DNA of 64,000 nucleotides from Catenuloplanes niger (GTDB taxonomy: Bacteria > Actinomycetota > Actinomycetes > Mycobacteriales > Micromonosporaceae). This document shows, one piece after another, positions 51,311 through 59,894 of this stretch. The position numbers and the translations under genes are program-made. Numbering within the stretch: position 1 is the stretch's first letter; every line of letters begins with the position of its first letter. Where the stretch lies: contig NZ_JAVDYC010000001.1 of assembly GCF_031458255.1 (NCBI RefSeq), positions 8,728,501-8,792,500 of the forward strand. The letters run 5' to 3'. The notes below the pieces were generated by a model. The model was not told where the DNA came from, did not search any database, and saw only the letters and a program-made list of their open reading frames with translations.

Positions 51311-51971
51311 AAATGATTCGTTCAAGTATGGCGGCAGTGACGCCTGAGTCGATATGGCGGTCCAGGTCATCGAGCCAGACTATCGCCCCAGGCGTAATCG
51401 TGTCGGACTCAAACATCAACTGAAGCGCGTTGGGCTCTATCTGGGGTACCAGCACTCGCAATTTGCCAAAAAGCGTACGAGCGGCCTCGGCGACAGATCG
51501 GGACTTGCCTGCGGCTGAAGGGCCGTGCACAAGCACGAATACGTGCTCGGTCAGCGCAGCATGCAGGAAGCTGTCCATCCGGTGCCGCCGGGTGTATGCC
51601 AACTGCCGATCGGAACCGTCCGCGCCGTGCCGCGGACGGCGCACCCCCAGCGTCTCCAGCGCTACATTACCCATCAGCGGCAATAACCCACTCTGCGCTC
51701 CCCGCGCCAGCCGATCGACGACCGCCACCCGCGCGGCAGTCTCCGCCGTGCGAGCGTCCGCCTTGGCTTTGAGCTTCTCGACGGCCACACCTGCCCAGCG
51801 CCACGTAGCGGTGACCCCGCCACCGACCAGCATCAGCACCCCTACGACCGTGCCGACTACTTGGGCCGCATTGGCGGGATTCGAGCTCGACCAGATGAAC
51901 GCCAGCATCCCGCCGCCAACGAGCATCATCGACCAGATCAACAGCACCGCAGTGGGGAATCGCCACCTCAT
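51148..51971 (-). pseudogene. Membrane P-loop NTPase, C-terminus lost
   Basis: Starts at ATG 51971 with two transmembrane segments (residues about 5-27 and 40-60), then a soluble STAND/AAA-like ATPase with Walker A GPSAAGKSRSVAEAA and Walker B GAIVWLDDLDRHI. Sequence is coherent to FEEWDQSDRDEA and stops at the junction with the HTH gene. Proteins of this form act as conflict or signalling ATPases in actinomycetes; this copy lacks its sensor or effector end. Confidence 0.65.
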
Positions 51972-52088
51972 TTGACCAGTGTGAGGCGTCAGCGCCAGGA
52001 GTACTGTGCCACGCCCCCATCCAGTCCGCCTGCGGCCCGAATACCAGCGGACGGCTAGTCCGAAGCGATCCACTTCCGCCCAGTGCGA

Positions 52089-52340
52089 TCAGCATCTACC
52101 ACTCCGCTGAAGGGGGCATATCTTGGCTGCGTTGTCAGTGCACCCCGACCCGGCGAACCAGATCGTGACGTCCTCCGTAGGCGGCACCCCGCGGGGCAGC
52201 CGCCGGATGTCGTCGACGAGCGCGCCGAGGACGTCGTCCCGGCCCGCCGTGGCGTGCGGGCCGCCCGAGTCGAAGTGGAAGTCCGACAGGTGCAGCCAGG
52301 TGAGCTTGAAGTCGGAACGGCCCGGTGCCGGGTCATTCAT
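52089..52340 (-). pseudogene. Metallophosphoesterase N-terminal fragment
   Basis: Starts at ATG 52340 behind GAGGAG. Residues 12-24 (KLTWLHLSDFHF) hold the first metal-binding motif (DxH) of calcineurin-like phosphoesterases. After the strand VTIWFAGSG, where the GD motif should follow, the sequence ends in unrelated residues, so the catalytic core is gone. Confidence 0.6.
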
Positions 52341-52452
52341 CGTAGGTGAACTCCTCGAGCTTGCGACGTACATCGTTACTGAAGAACAGCTGCGAGAACA
52401 GGTCGCGGTCACCCATCCACTCGTCCGGAACCCAGATCCGGTCCCTGATCAT
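52333..52452 (-). CDS. Small ORF overlapping phosphoesterase fragment
   Basis: A 39-residue frame (MIRDRIWVPDEWMGDRDLF to KLEEFTYDE) whose stop overlaps the phosphoesterase start. It reads like the real C-terminus of a larger protein (Trp and acidic residues, tight ATGA-type coupling), the rest of which is missing upstream. Function unknown. Confidence 0.35.
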   Translation of the reverse strand: MIRDRIWVPDEWMGDRDLFSQLFFSNDVRRKLEEFTYDE

Positions 52453-53035
52453 CCTTGTCAAAGAACCCGAACCCGCCCAGAAGTAGCGCGGCTGCGATGA
52501 GAAGAGTGGCTGATCTGCGCATCTTGACCACCACTCGGATCGTCTCTCGGATGGAATACGACTCTAATAACGACACGGTTGGACTCATTTGGCTCACCGG
52601 CTCGGAAGGGCGACCCAGCGTGTGATGCGCTGGCCCACTCGGGTGAGTTCCATGCGCCGACGAAGAACGATTTCACGATATCGTTGTGTTCCCGTATGCA
52701 TATGTCGGGCCTCTACTGGGTCGGAGACCGTTCCACCGGGCTGGCGGCGTACGAGTCGGCACTCGAACCGAGACTCCTGCTCCTGTTCAGTACGGCATCC
52801 TTTGGCGCATCCATACGCCGAGATGTCGTCCGCCAAGCGCCGCACCCCGACTACGGAATTGGCGCTTGACGGAGAAATCGTTCTCAGGCACTCGCCCTCA
52901 GAGCGGCACGCGAATCGGTTCACTGGTTCATACTGAACGCTGACAGGCGATCTCCCGGAAAGGGAATTCGCCGATCGGCGACTCGTGCAGCCCGGCGGGC
53001 GAGTGTGCGATCGCCCATGAGCGCGGAGTGGGCCG
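52453..53035. other. 583-bp gene-poor region before the NRPS-like gene
   Basis: No convincing gene. GC content is lower than the surroundings and several short frames are open without family resemblance. A palindromic ATGCAT lies near 52694. It probably contains the promoter of the NRPS-like gene and marks the right edge of the broken-gene zone. Confidence 0.45.
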
Positions 53036-56000
53036 ATGTCGCGTAAGGAACCGAACGCCCCGACCTCGGCGACCCGGTGGGGACCGCGGACGGCGTACCC
53101 GGATGACATGTCGATGGCGGAGCTCTTTCAGCGGCAGGCGGCTCGGACGCCGGTGGCGACCGCCGTTGTGCACGGTGATCGGCGGATCACGTACGCGGAG
53201 CTGGACCGGGCCTCGGACCTGCTCGCGGCTCACCTGGTCACGAACGGCGTGCGGCCGGGCGAGCCGGTCGGCATCCTGGGTGATCGATGCCTGGAAGCTC
53301 CGGTGGCGATGCTCGGCATCGTCAAGGCCGGGGGCGTTTACGTGCCGCTCGACCCGCGAGACCCGGCTGGCCGGCTGGGTGTGCTGACCAGTGAGCTGTC
53401 GCTGAGCCGCGTGGTCATCCTGCCGGGGGAGGGCCCGGCGCCGGCCGGGCTCGACGCGTCGCCGGTGATGATCACCGCGGACGGTCACGACCCGGAACCG
53501 GTGACCGTCGCACGTCGTGGCGGCGACGCCGTCTACGCGCTGTTCACCTCGGGTACGACCGGCGTGCCCAAGGCCGTGGCCGTGCCCCATCGGGCGGTGG
53601 TCCGCCTGGCGCTTGGCCAGGGCTTGACCCGGATCTCCGCCACCGACCGGGTTTCCGGCACCGGGCGCCTGACCTTCGACGCCTCCGTCTTCGAGATCTG
53701 GGGCGCGCTGCTCAACGGCGCCGCACTGGTGATCGTCGACGACGAGACCGTGCTCGACCCCGAACGCCTGGCGGCGCTGCTCACGGCCGAGCGGGTGACC
53801 GTGTCGTGGTTGACGGCGGGGGTGTTCCACCAGTGCGCGAGGCTGCGCCCCGCGATGTTCGGCCGGCTTCGGTGCCTGATCGCGGGCGGCGATGTGCTTC
53901 GTCCCGACCTCGTACGGCAGGTGCTGGCGGCCGGTCCGCCCGGTGCGCTGCTCAACGGCTACGGGCCTACCGAGAACACCGTCTTCTCCACCACCTACCA
54001 CGTCCGCGAGGTGCCGCCAGGCACGGCCACCATCCCGATCGGGCAGCCGATCAGCAACTCCAGCTGCCTGGTCGTCACCGACTCCGGCGTTCCGGCCGGC
54101 GTGGGCGAGGAGGGTGAGCTGTGGGTCGGCGGGGACGGGCTCGCCGTCGGTTACCCGAACGATCCGGCGCTGACGGCGGAGCGGTTCGTTCCCGGCCCGT
54201 CGGGGCGGCCTGCCGACGGCCGGATGTTCCGCACCGGGGACCGGGTCCGGTGGTTGCCGAGCGGTGACCTGGAGTTCCTCGGCCGCCGCGACCGGATGGT
54301 AAAGCTTCGCGGGCTACGGATCGAGCTGGACGAGATCGAGGCGGTTCTCGCGCGGGCGCCGGGGGTCGCGGAGGCGGCGGTGACGCTGACCACCGACGAT
54401 CCGGAGCATCGGGCGATCGTCGCCTACTACGTGCCGGTCCAGGGCGCCGGTGCGGCGGACGGTGCGGACCTGCGCGCGTATCTCGCGCGCCTGCTGCCGG
54501 GATTCATGGTCCCGGCCCGCGTGGTGCCGGTGCGACGGATACCGCTCTCGGGCACCGGCAAGATCGACCGTGCGGTGCTCGTGGCCGAATCCGGCGCGAC
54601 GCCGGGGCGCGCGCCGAGCACGCCCATGGAGGTCGGCATGGCGCGGATCTGGGCCGAGGTGCTCGAAGTGGACGAGAACGAGCTGACCGCCGACGACGAC
54701 TTCTTCGCGCTGGGCGGCAACTCGCTGCTGGCGGCCCGCGTCTTCGCCCGGCTTCGGACGACCTTCGCCGTCGACCTGGCGGCGAGCCGGTTCCTGACGG
54801 CGCGTCTGCTGGCCGACCCGTCGCTGGAGGGCTGTGCCGCAGCGGTGCAGGAGGCGCGGACCGGTGCGGCCGACGGCGGAGGCGGGTCGTCGCGGCTCGA
54901 TCTCTGGCAGGAGGCGAGGGCGGCGGCGGTGCCGCTGAGAGGGCTCGGTCCGCGTCGGCCGCAGCGGCCCGCTGATGGGGTGTTCCTGACCGGTGCGACC
55001 GGTTTTCTCGGCAGCTACCTGCTGCGCCGGCTCGTCGAGCGGACGGACGATCGAGTGGTGTGCCTGGTGCGGGCGGAAGACGACGCGCACGGTCGGCGGC
55101 GGCTGGAGGCGGCGCAGGCCGCCTACGGTCTCGGGCAGCTGCCGGCGGACCGCGTCGTGGTCATGACCGGCGATCTCGGCACGCCGGGGTTGGGCCTGTC
55201 CGACGGGGATCTCGATCAGATCGCCCGGCAGACCCGCTTCGTGCTGCACGCCGGGTCGTACGTGAACTTCACCTACCCCTACGAGCGGCTGGCGGCAGTG
55301 ACCGTGCAGGGAACGCGGGAGATCGTACGGCTCGCGGGGCGGCACGGAGCGGTACCGGTGCACTTCGTCTCGACGCTGGCGGTGCTGTCCGGTTTCGGGG
55401 CGGCGGGGGTACGCGACGTCGCAGAGGACACGCCGCTGCAGCATCCGGAACAGCTCATGATGGGATACCCGGAGAGCAAGTTCGTCGCCGAGCAGGTCCT
55501 GGCTCAGGCGGCCGCGGACGGGCTGCCGGTCGGTGTTCACCGGCCGTACGAGGTGTCGGGCGACCTGGTCGGCGGAGCATGGAACCTGGAGAACGCGACG
55601 TGCGCACTCTTCCGGCTCATCGTCGACCTCGGGCTCGCACCGGATGCGGACGTCACCCTCGACCTCGTGCCGGTGGACGTGCTCGCGGCGCAGATCGTCC
55701 ACATCGCGCTGCACCGCACCGCCGACACCCGTACCTACCATCTGGCGAACCCGCGGCCCGCGATGCTGGGGGACATGGTGGAGGTGCTTCGCGCACAGGG
55801 ATATCCGGTGCGGTTCCTGCCCCTTGCCGACTGGGTGGCGCGGGCCATCGCGTACGTGTGCGACCATCCTGAGCACCCGTTCACGCCGTTCGTCCCGCTC
55901 TGGGTGGACCGCACCCCTAGCGGACTGCTGGTCAAGGAGCTGTACTTCCGCTCGGTGTTCCCGCGCTTCGGGCGGGAGAACGCCGAGCGGGCCCTGAGCG

Positions 56001-56107
56001 GGTCCGGCATCCGGATGCCCCCGGTCGACACGGCGCTGCTGGAGCACTACGTGCGATTCTTCCAGCGGTCCCGGTTCTTCCCGCCGGCCGCGGTGGGCGC
56101 ACGATGA
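53036..56107 (+). CDS. NRPS-like A-T-R protein (adenylation, carrier, thioester reductase)
   Basis: A 1023-residue single-module NRPS without condensation domain. Adenylation (about 25-525): FTSGTTGVPKAV, GYGPTENT, MFRTGDRVRWLPSGDLEF, PLSGTGKID. Read by eye, the specificity positions give D-A-F-W-I-G-G-V-F-K, close to a known valine code. Carrier (about 535-610): phosphopantetheine Ser 563 in FFALGGNSLLA. Reductase (about 650-1015): NADPH motif FLTGATGFLGSYLL and catalytic GYPESKF. It should activate a Val-like amino acid and release it reductively as aldehyde or alcohol. Translationally coupled to the ATP-grasp gene (4-bp overlap). Confidence 0.9.
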   Translation: MSRKEPNAPTSATRWGPRTAYPDDMSMAELFQRQAARTPVATAVVHGDRRITYAELDRASDLLAAHLVTNGVRPGEPVGILGDRCLEAPVAMLGIVKAGGVYVPLDPRDPAGRLGVLTSELSLSRVVILPGEGPAPAGLDASPVMITADGHDPEPVTVARRGGDAVYALFTSGTTGVPKAVAVPHRAVVRLALGQGLTRISATDRVSGTGRLTFDASVFEIWGALLNGAALVIVDDETVLDPERLAALLTAERVTVSWLTAGVFHQCARLRPAMFGRLRCLIAGGDVLRPDLVRQVLAAGPPGALLNGYGPTENTVFSTTYHVREVPPGTATIPIGQPISNSSCLVVTDSGVPAGVGEEGELWVGGDGLAVGYPNDPALTAERFVPGPSGRPADGRMFRTGDRVRWLPSGDLEFLGRRDRMVKLRGLRIELDEIEAVLARAPGVAEAAVTLTTDDPEHRAIVAYYVPVQGAGAADGADLRAYLARLLPGFMVPARVVPVRRIPLSGTGKIDRAVLVAESGATPGRAPSTPMEVGMARIWAEVLEVDENELTADDDFFALGGNSLLAARVFARLRTTFAVDLAASRFLTARLLADPSLEGCAAAVQEARTGAADGGGGSSRLDLWQEARAAAVPLRGLGPRRPQRPADGVFLTGATGFLGSYLLRRLVERTDDRVVCLVRAEDDAHGRRRLEAAQAAYGLGQLPADRVVVMTGDLGTPGLGLSDGDLDQIARQTRFVLHAGSYVNFTYPYERLAAVTVQGTREIVRLAGRHGAVPVHFVSTLAVLSGFGAAGVRDVAEDTPLQHPEQLMMGYPESKFVAEQVLAQAAADGLPVGVHRPYEVSGDLVGGAWNLENATCALFRLIVDLGLAPDADVTLDLVPVDVLAAQIVHIALHRTADTRTYHLANPRPAMLGDMVEVLRAQGYPVRFLPLADWVARAIAYVCDHPEHPFTPFVPLWVDRTPSGLLVKELYFRSVFPRFGRENAERALSGSGIRMPPVDTALLEHYVRFFQRSRFFPPAAVGAR

Positions 56108-57342
56108 CGCTGCCGCGGATCGCCGTGCTGCTCGATTTCGGCGCGGCCACCCCGCTGAGCGTGCTGGCCGCCGCGCGCGGCCTGGCCACCGTGATCTTCT
56201 TGTGCGACCACGAGTCGTCCTACGTCCGCGGTGTGGCGGCGGAGGTCGGTGCGCTGGCAACCGCCTGCGACATCACGGGTCTGAGCGACGACGAAATCCT
56301 CGCGCTGGCCGACTGCGCCGAACTCGACGGCATCATCACCTTCAGCGAACGGCAGATCATGCGGACCGCACGGCTGGCCGCGCGACGCGGCCTGGCCTTT
56401 CACGACCCGGACACTGCGCGGGCGGTGACCGACAAACTCGTCCAGCGGCGCCGGCTTGCCGAGGCCGGGGTCCAGAACACCCGGTGCCGGCTCGTACGCG
56501 AGCCGGCCGGCCTCGGCGCCGCGCTGGACGAGGTCGGGCTGCCGGCGATCCTCAAACCGCGGTGCGGGGCGGGCAGCGCGCGTACCTGCCGGGTCGACAC
56601 CCGGGGCGAGGCCGTCGCCCGTCTGCGGGAGTTCGGTGACGGCGAGTTCATCGTCGAACAGGTGCTGGCCGGTGAGCCGACGATCGCCGGGGCCGACTGG
56701 GCCGACTACGTATCGGTCGAGTCGGTGACATCGCACGGGCGGATCGAGCACATTGAGATCACCGGAAAGTTCCCGCTGGCGGAGCCGCTGCGCGAGACCG
56801 GATATGTCGTCCCGAGCACCCTCGGCGAGGCCGCGCGGGAGGCGGTGCGCGACGTGACGACTCGCGCTCTGCGGGCACTCGGGGTCACTCACGGGGCGAC
56901 CCACACCGAGGTCAAGCTGGGGGCCGACGAACCGACGATCATCGAGGTCAACGGCCGGGTCGGTGGCTACGTGGCCGACCTCATCCGCACGGCACGCGGG
57001 TTCGACCTCATCCGGGCCGCGCTGCTCGCGGCGCTGGGCCGCGGCGGCGGCGCGCCGGAGGGTGGTTACCGGCGGCACGCCTTCCAGCTCTTCCTGACCC
57101 CGCCGATGGCCGCAGTCAGTTTGCGCGGCTTGGACGGCACGGAGGAGCTGCTCGCGCGCCGGGGCATTCACGCGGTCGAGGTCTTCAAACGGCCCGGCGA
57201 CCGGATCGACTGGCGGGACGGCACGCTGGCTTACGTGGGGATCGTGCACGGTGCCGGTGCCGACCATCATGACGTGCGGAGACTTGCTGAGCTGTCGCTG
57301 CGGACGCTGAATATCACGTACGAACTCGCGAAATCGCCATAA
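56104..57342 (+). CDS. ATP-grasp ligase
   Basis: A 412-residue ATP-grasp enzyme of the carboxylate-amine ligase type. The N-terminal domain (LDGIITFSERQIMRTARLAA) precedes the grasp fold: VTDKLVQRRRLAEAGV, LPAILKPRCGAGSARTCRV (ATP-binding Lys), EFIVEQVLAG, and the metal site IIEVNGRVGGYVADL. It joins a carboxylic acid to an amine through an acyl phosphate, as in L-amino-acid ligases. The ATGA overlap with the NRPS-like gene implies they work together, perhaps adding an acyl or aminoacyl unit to the reduced amino acid. This pairing is inference. Confidence 0.85.
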   Translation: MTLPRIAVLLDFGAATPLSVLAAARGLATVIFLCDHESSYVRGVAAEVGALATACDITGLSDDEILALADCAELDGIITFSERQIMRTARLAARRGLAFHDPDTARAVTDKLVQRRRLAEAGVQNTRCRLVREPAGLGAALDEVGLPAILKPRCGAGSARTCRVDTRGEAVARLREFGDGEFIVEQVLAGEPTIAGADWADYVSVESVTSHGRIEHIEITGKFPLAEPLRETGYVVPSTLGEAAREAVRDVTTRALRALGVTHGATHTEVKLGADEPTIIEVNGRVGGYVADLIRTARGFDLIRAALLAALGRGGGAPEGGYRRHAFQLFLTPPMAAVSLRGLDGTEELLARRGIHAVEVFKRPGDRIDWRDGTLAYVGIVHGAGADHHDVRRLAELSLRTLNITYELAKSP

Positions 57343-57417
57343 GCGGCAAGTTGCCCTATAGGCTGATATTCTGGTCCTAGCTATGTCGCCGGCCGAGGCG
57401 CATCCGGGGGAACGGCT

Positions 57418-59448
57418 ATGGCAGTCACGCCGACGGTGAGCAGGCCCGCTGGAGACCCGCCGACAGATCCCGTCCAGACGGTCGACGCGCGCTCCGACAC
57501 CTCCGCGATCACTGCCGGGCGGTCTCCGACATCGACTCGGACGGTGGTGGCCACCGCGGCCGGTGCGCTGGCCATAGCCCTCGGTGCCGCGCTCCTCGCC
57601 GGCTGGGACGTCCTGCTCTCGGCCCCGGGGATGCTGTCCCGGACCCAGCCCGGCATCGCCGCGACCTTGATCGCTCTCGGTCTCGGCCTGCCCCTGCTGG
57701 CGACCGCCACCACATCCCCCGGCAGGGTGGCCTTGACCCGCGTCGTCACGCTGGCCGGCCTGCTGACCGCGGCCCTGGCGCTGACCCTGGCCGTCGGCGG
57801 CGGGCACGGCAGCCGCTCCGGGCAGATCGTGATCGCGGCCAGCCTGCTGTTGACCGCCGCCGCTCAGGCAGCCGTGGCCGTTCTCGATGGCCAGGCGCCG
57901 ACCGTCGCACACAGCCTCCTGGGCGCCGCCGCGTGTCTGTGTCTCGTCACCTGCTTCGGGTACCTCTTCGCGGCGGCGGACGGACGCTACGGCGAAGACC
58001 CGGTCGGCGCGTTCGGCGCCGCTGCCCTGCCCGAGGCGGCCGGACTGGGCCTCGTGGTGCTCGGCACCCTCGTGGCCCGTCCCCGCGAGGGAATGCTGGG
58101 CCGGCTCAGCGTCAGCGGCCCCGAATCCCGTCGCCTCGTCCGCGCGCTGGCCGTGGTGCTGGCCGGCACGCTGACCGTCACCGGGGCGGCGATCTGGCTC
58201 GGGCTCGACAGGTTCGCCCCTCTACTGACCGGCCTGGGCGTCGCCTCCCTGATCGGTTTCGGGCTCTACGCCGCCTGGGCGGTGGCCCGGATGGAGCGGG
58301 CCCGCGCCGACGCTCGGCAGGAGGCTGCGGCCAGCCACAGCCAGCTGCTGAAGCTGATCGACAACACCAAGTCGAACATCTACATGAAGCGCATCGACAA
58401 CGGGCAGTACATCCTCGTCAATCGAGAGTGGGAACGACTGTTCGGGGTGCGCCGGGAGGAGGTCATCAACCTCACCGACCACGGCGTCTTCGCGCCGGAG
58501 TTGGCCGACCGGCTGCGAACGAACGACCTCGACGTCGCCCGTGCCGGTACCACCGTGCAGTACGAGGAGACGGCGGACAGCGCAGACGGTCTCCGCACCT
58601 ACATCTCGGTCAAGTTCCCGGTGCTGGACAGCAACGGCGAGCCGTACGCGGTCTGCGGCATCTCCACCGACATCACCGATCGCAAACAGGCCGAGGAGCA
58701 AGTCCGACGGCTCAACACCGAACTCGAGAAACGCGTCCGCGAACGCACCGCCGAGCTGGAGGCGTCCACCCGCGAGCTGGACGCGTTCGCGTACTCCATC
58801 TCGCACGACCTGCGCGCGCCGCTGCGATCACTGCACGGGTTCAGCGAGGCGCTGCTGGAAGACTACGGCGACGTCCTCGACGACACCGGTAAGGACTACC
58901 TGAGCCGGTTGCAGCGCAACGTACGGCGCATGGGCCGGATGATCGACGATCTGTTGAACCTCTCTCGCGCCACCCGCGTCGAGCTTGCCCGGGAGGTCTT
59001 CGATCTGACGGCGATGGCGAAGGACATCGGCGCTGACCTGAGCGAAGCCGATCCCGGCCGGTCGGTGCGGCTGAGCGTCGCAGACGACCTCACGCTCTAC
59101 GGGGACCCGCACCTGGTGCGCCTGGCCCTGCAGAACCTGCTCGCCAACGCCTGGAAGTTCACCGGGCGGTGCGCTGATCCGGCGATCGAAGTCGGCCGCT
59201 GCCAACGCGGCGGGGAGGATCTCATCTTCGTGCGCGACAACGGCGCGGGCTTCGACATGCAATACGCCGACAAGCTCTTCAACGCCTTCCAGCGGCTGCA
59301 CTCCACCGCTGACTTCGAGGGCACCGGGATCGGTCTTGCCATTGTCGCCCGCGTCGTACGTCGGCACGGCGGGCTCATCTTCGCTGAGGCCGAGCCCGGC
59401 CGCGGCGCGACCTTCTACTTCAACCTGATGAGCGAGAGGGAGGCGTGA
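57418..59448 (+). CDS. Membrane sensor histidine kinase with PAS domain
   Basis: A 676-residue kinase. Residues 40-290 hold about eight transmembrane helices; a PAS domain (about 300-425, KRIDNGQYILVNREWERLFG) and coiled coil follow. The H box FAYSISHDLRAPLRSL carries phospho-acceptor His 463; the ATPase has N box LALQNLLANAWKFT, G1 VRDNGAGFDM and G2 GTGIGLAIVARVV. It resembles the bacteriophytochrome-type HisKA family that pairs with Rcp1-like regulators, as here. 75 bp downstream of the ATP-grasp gene; signal unknown. Confidence 0.9.
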   Translation: MAVTPTVSRPAGDPPTDPVQTVDARSDTSAITAGRSPTSTRTVVATAAGALAIALGAALLAGWDVLLSAPGMLSRTQPGIAATLIALGLGLPLLATATTSPGRVALTRVVTLAGLLTAALALTLAVGGGHGSRSGQIVIAASLLLTAAAQAAVAVLDGQAPTVAHSLLGAAACLCLVTCFGYLFAAADGRYGEDPVGAFGAAALPEAAGLGLVVLGTLVARPREGMLGRLSVSGPESRRLVRALAVVLAGTLTVTGAAIWLGLDRFAPLLTGLGVASLIGFGLYAAWAVARMERARADARQEAAASHSQLLKLIDNTKSNIYMKRIDNGQYILVNREWERLFGVRREEVINLTDHGVFAPELADRLRTNDLDVARAGTTVQYEETADSADGLRTYISVKFPVLDSNGEPYAVCGISTDITDRKQAEEQVRRLNTELEKRVRERTAELEASTRELDAFAYSISHDLRAPLRSLHGFSEALLEDYGDVLDDTGKDYLSRLQRNVRRMGRMIDDLLNLSRATRVELAREVFDLTAMAKDIGADLSEADPGRSVRLSVADDLTLYGDPHLVRLALQNLLANAWKFTGRCADPAIEVGRCQRGGEDLIFVRDNGAGFDMQYADKLFNAFQRLHSTADFEGTGIGLAIVARVVRRHGGLIFAEAEPGRGATFYFNLMSEREA

Positions 59449-59891
59449 TGACGAGCAGCCAAGGCCGGATTCTCCTCGTGGACGACAGTGCCGACGATGT
59501 AGCGCTGACCCTGCGTGCGCTGCGCAAGAACCACATCACCAACGCCGTGGAAATCGCCTCCGACGGTGAAGAGGCGCTGAAATGCCTCTTCCCGGAGGAC
59601 AGGCAGCAGCCGCTGCCGGCGCTGGTCCTGCTCGATCTCAACATGCCCAAGATCGGCGGTCTGGAGGTGCTGCGAAGGATCCGCGGGGACCAGCGCACCC
59701 GCTACCTGCCGGTCGTCGTGCTGACCACATCCTCCGAGGACCAGGACATCGTGCGGACCTACGATCTGGGCGGGAACAGCTTCGTGCGTAAGCCGGTCGC
59801 TTTCGACGAGTTTCTCGACGCCATCCGGCTGCTCGGCTGTTATTGGCTGCTGGTGAACCAGGTAGCGCAGCACCGGGCCGCGGCGGGTTGA
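59448..59891 (+). CDS. Rcp1-like single-domain response regulator
   Basis: A 147-residue receiver without output domain. The acidic pocket is LVDDSADDVA, phosphorylatable Asp 63 lies in LLDLNMPKIGG, with the Thr in VVLTTSSEDQD and Lys in FVRKPVAFDEF. The GLEVLRRIRGDQRTRYLPVV form matches the Rcp1 subgroup that relays phosphate from phytochrome-type kinases. ATG 59448 overlaps the kinase stop; GTG 59445 is also possible. Confidence 0.9.
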   Translation: MTSSQGRILLVDDSADDVALTLRALRKNHITNAVEIASDGEEALKCLFPEDRQQPLPALVLLDLNMPKIGGLEVLRRIRGDQRTRYLPVVVLTTSSEDQDIVRTYDLGGNSFVRKPVAFDEFLDAIRLLGCYWLLVNQVAQHRAAAG

Positions 59892-59894
59892 GCC

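Noticed and set aside
52409-52522. Small hydrophobic ORF starting MRRSATLLIAAALLL
   Set aside because: Overlaps the better-supported 39-residue frame, and lacks a ribosome site; kept out for lack of support.
52589-52936. Open frames in the region before the NRPS-like gene
   Set aside because: Short, overlapping in several frames, no ribosome site and no family resemblance.
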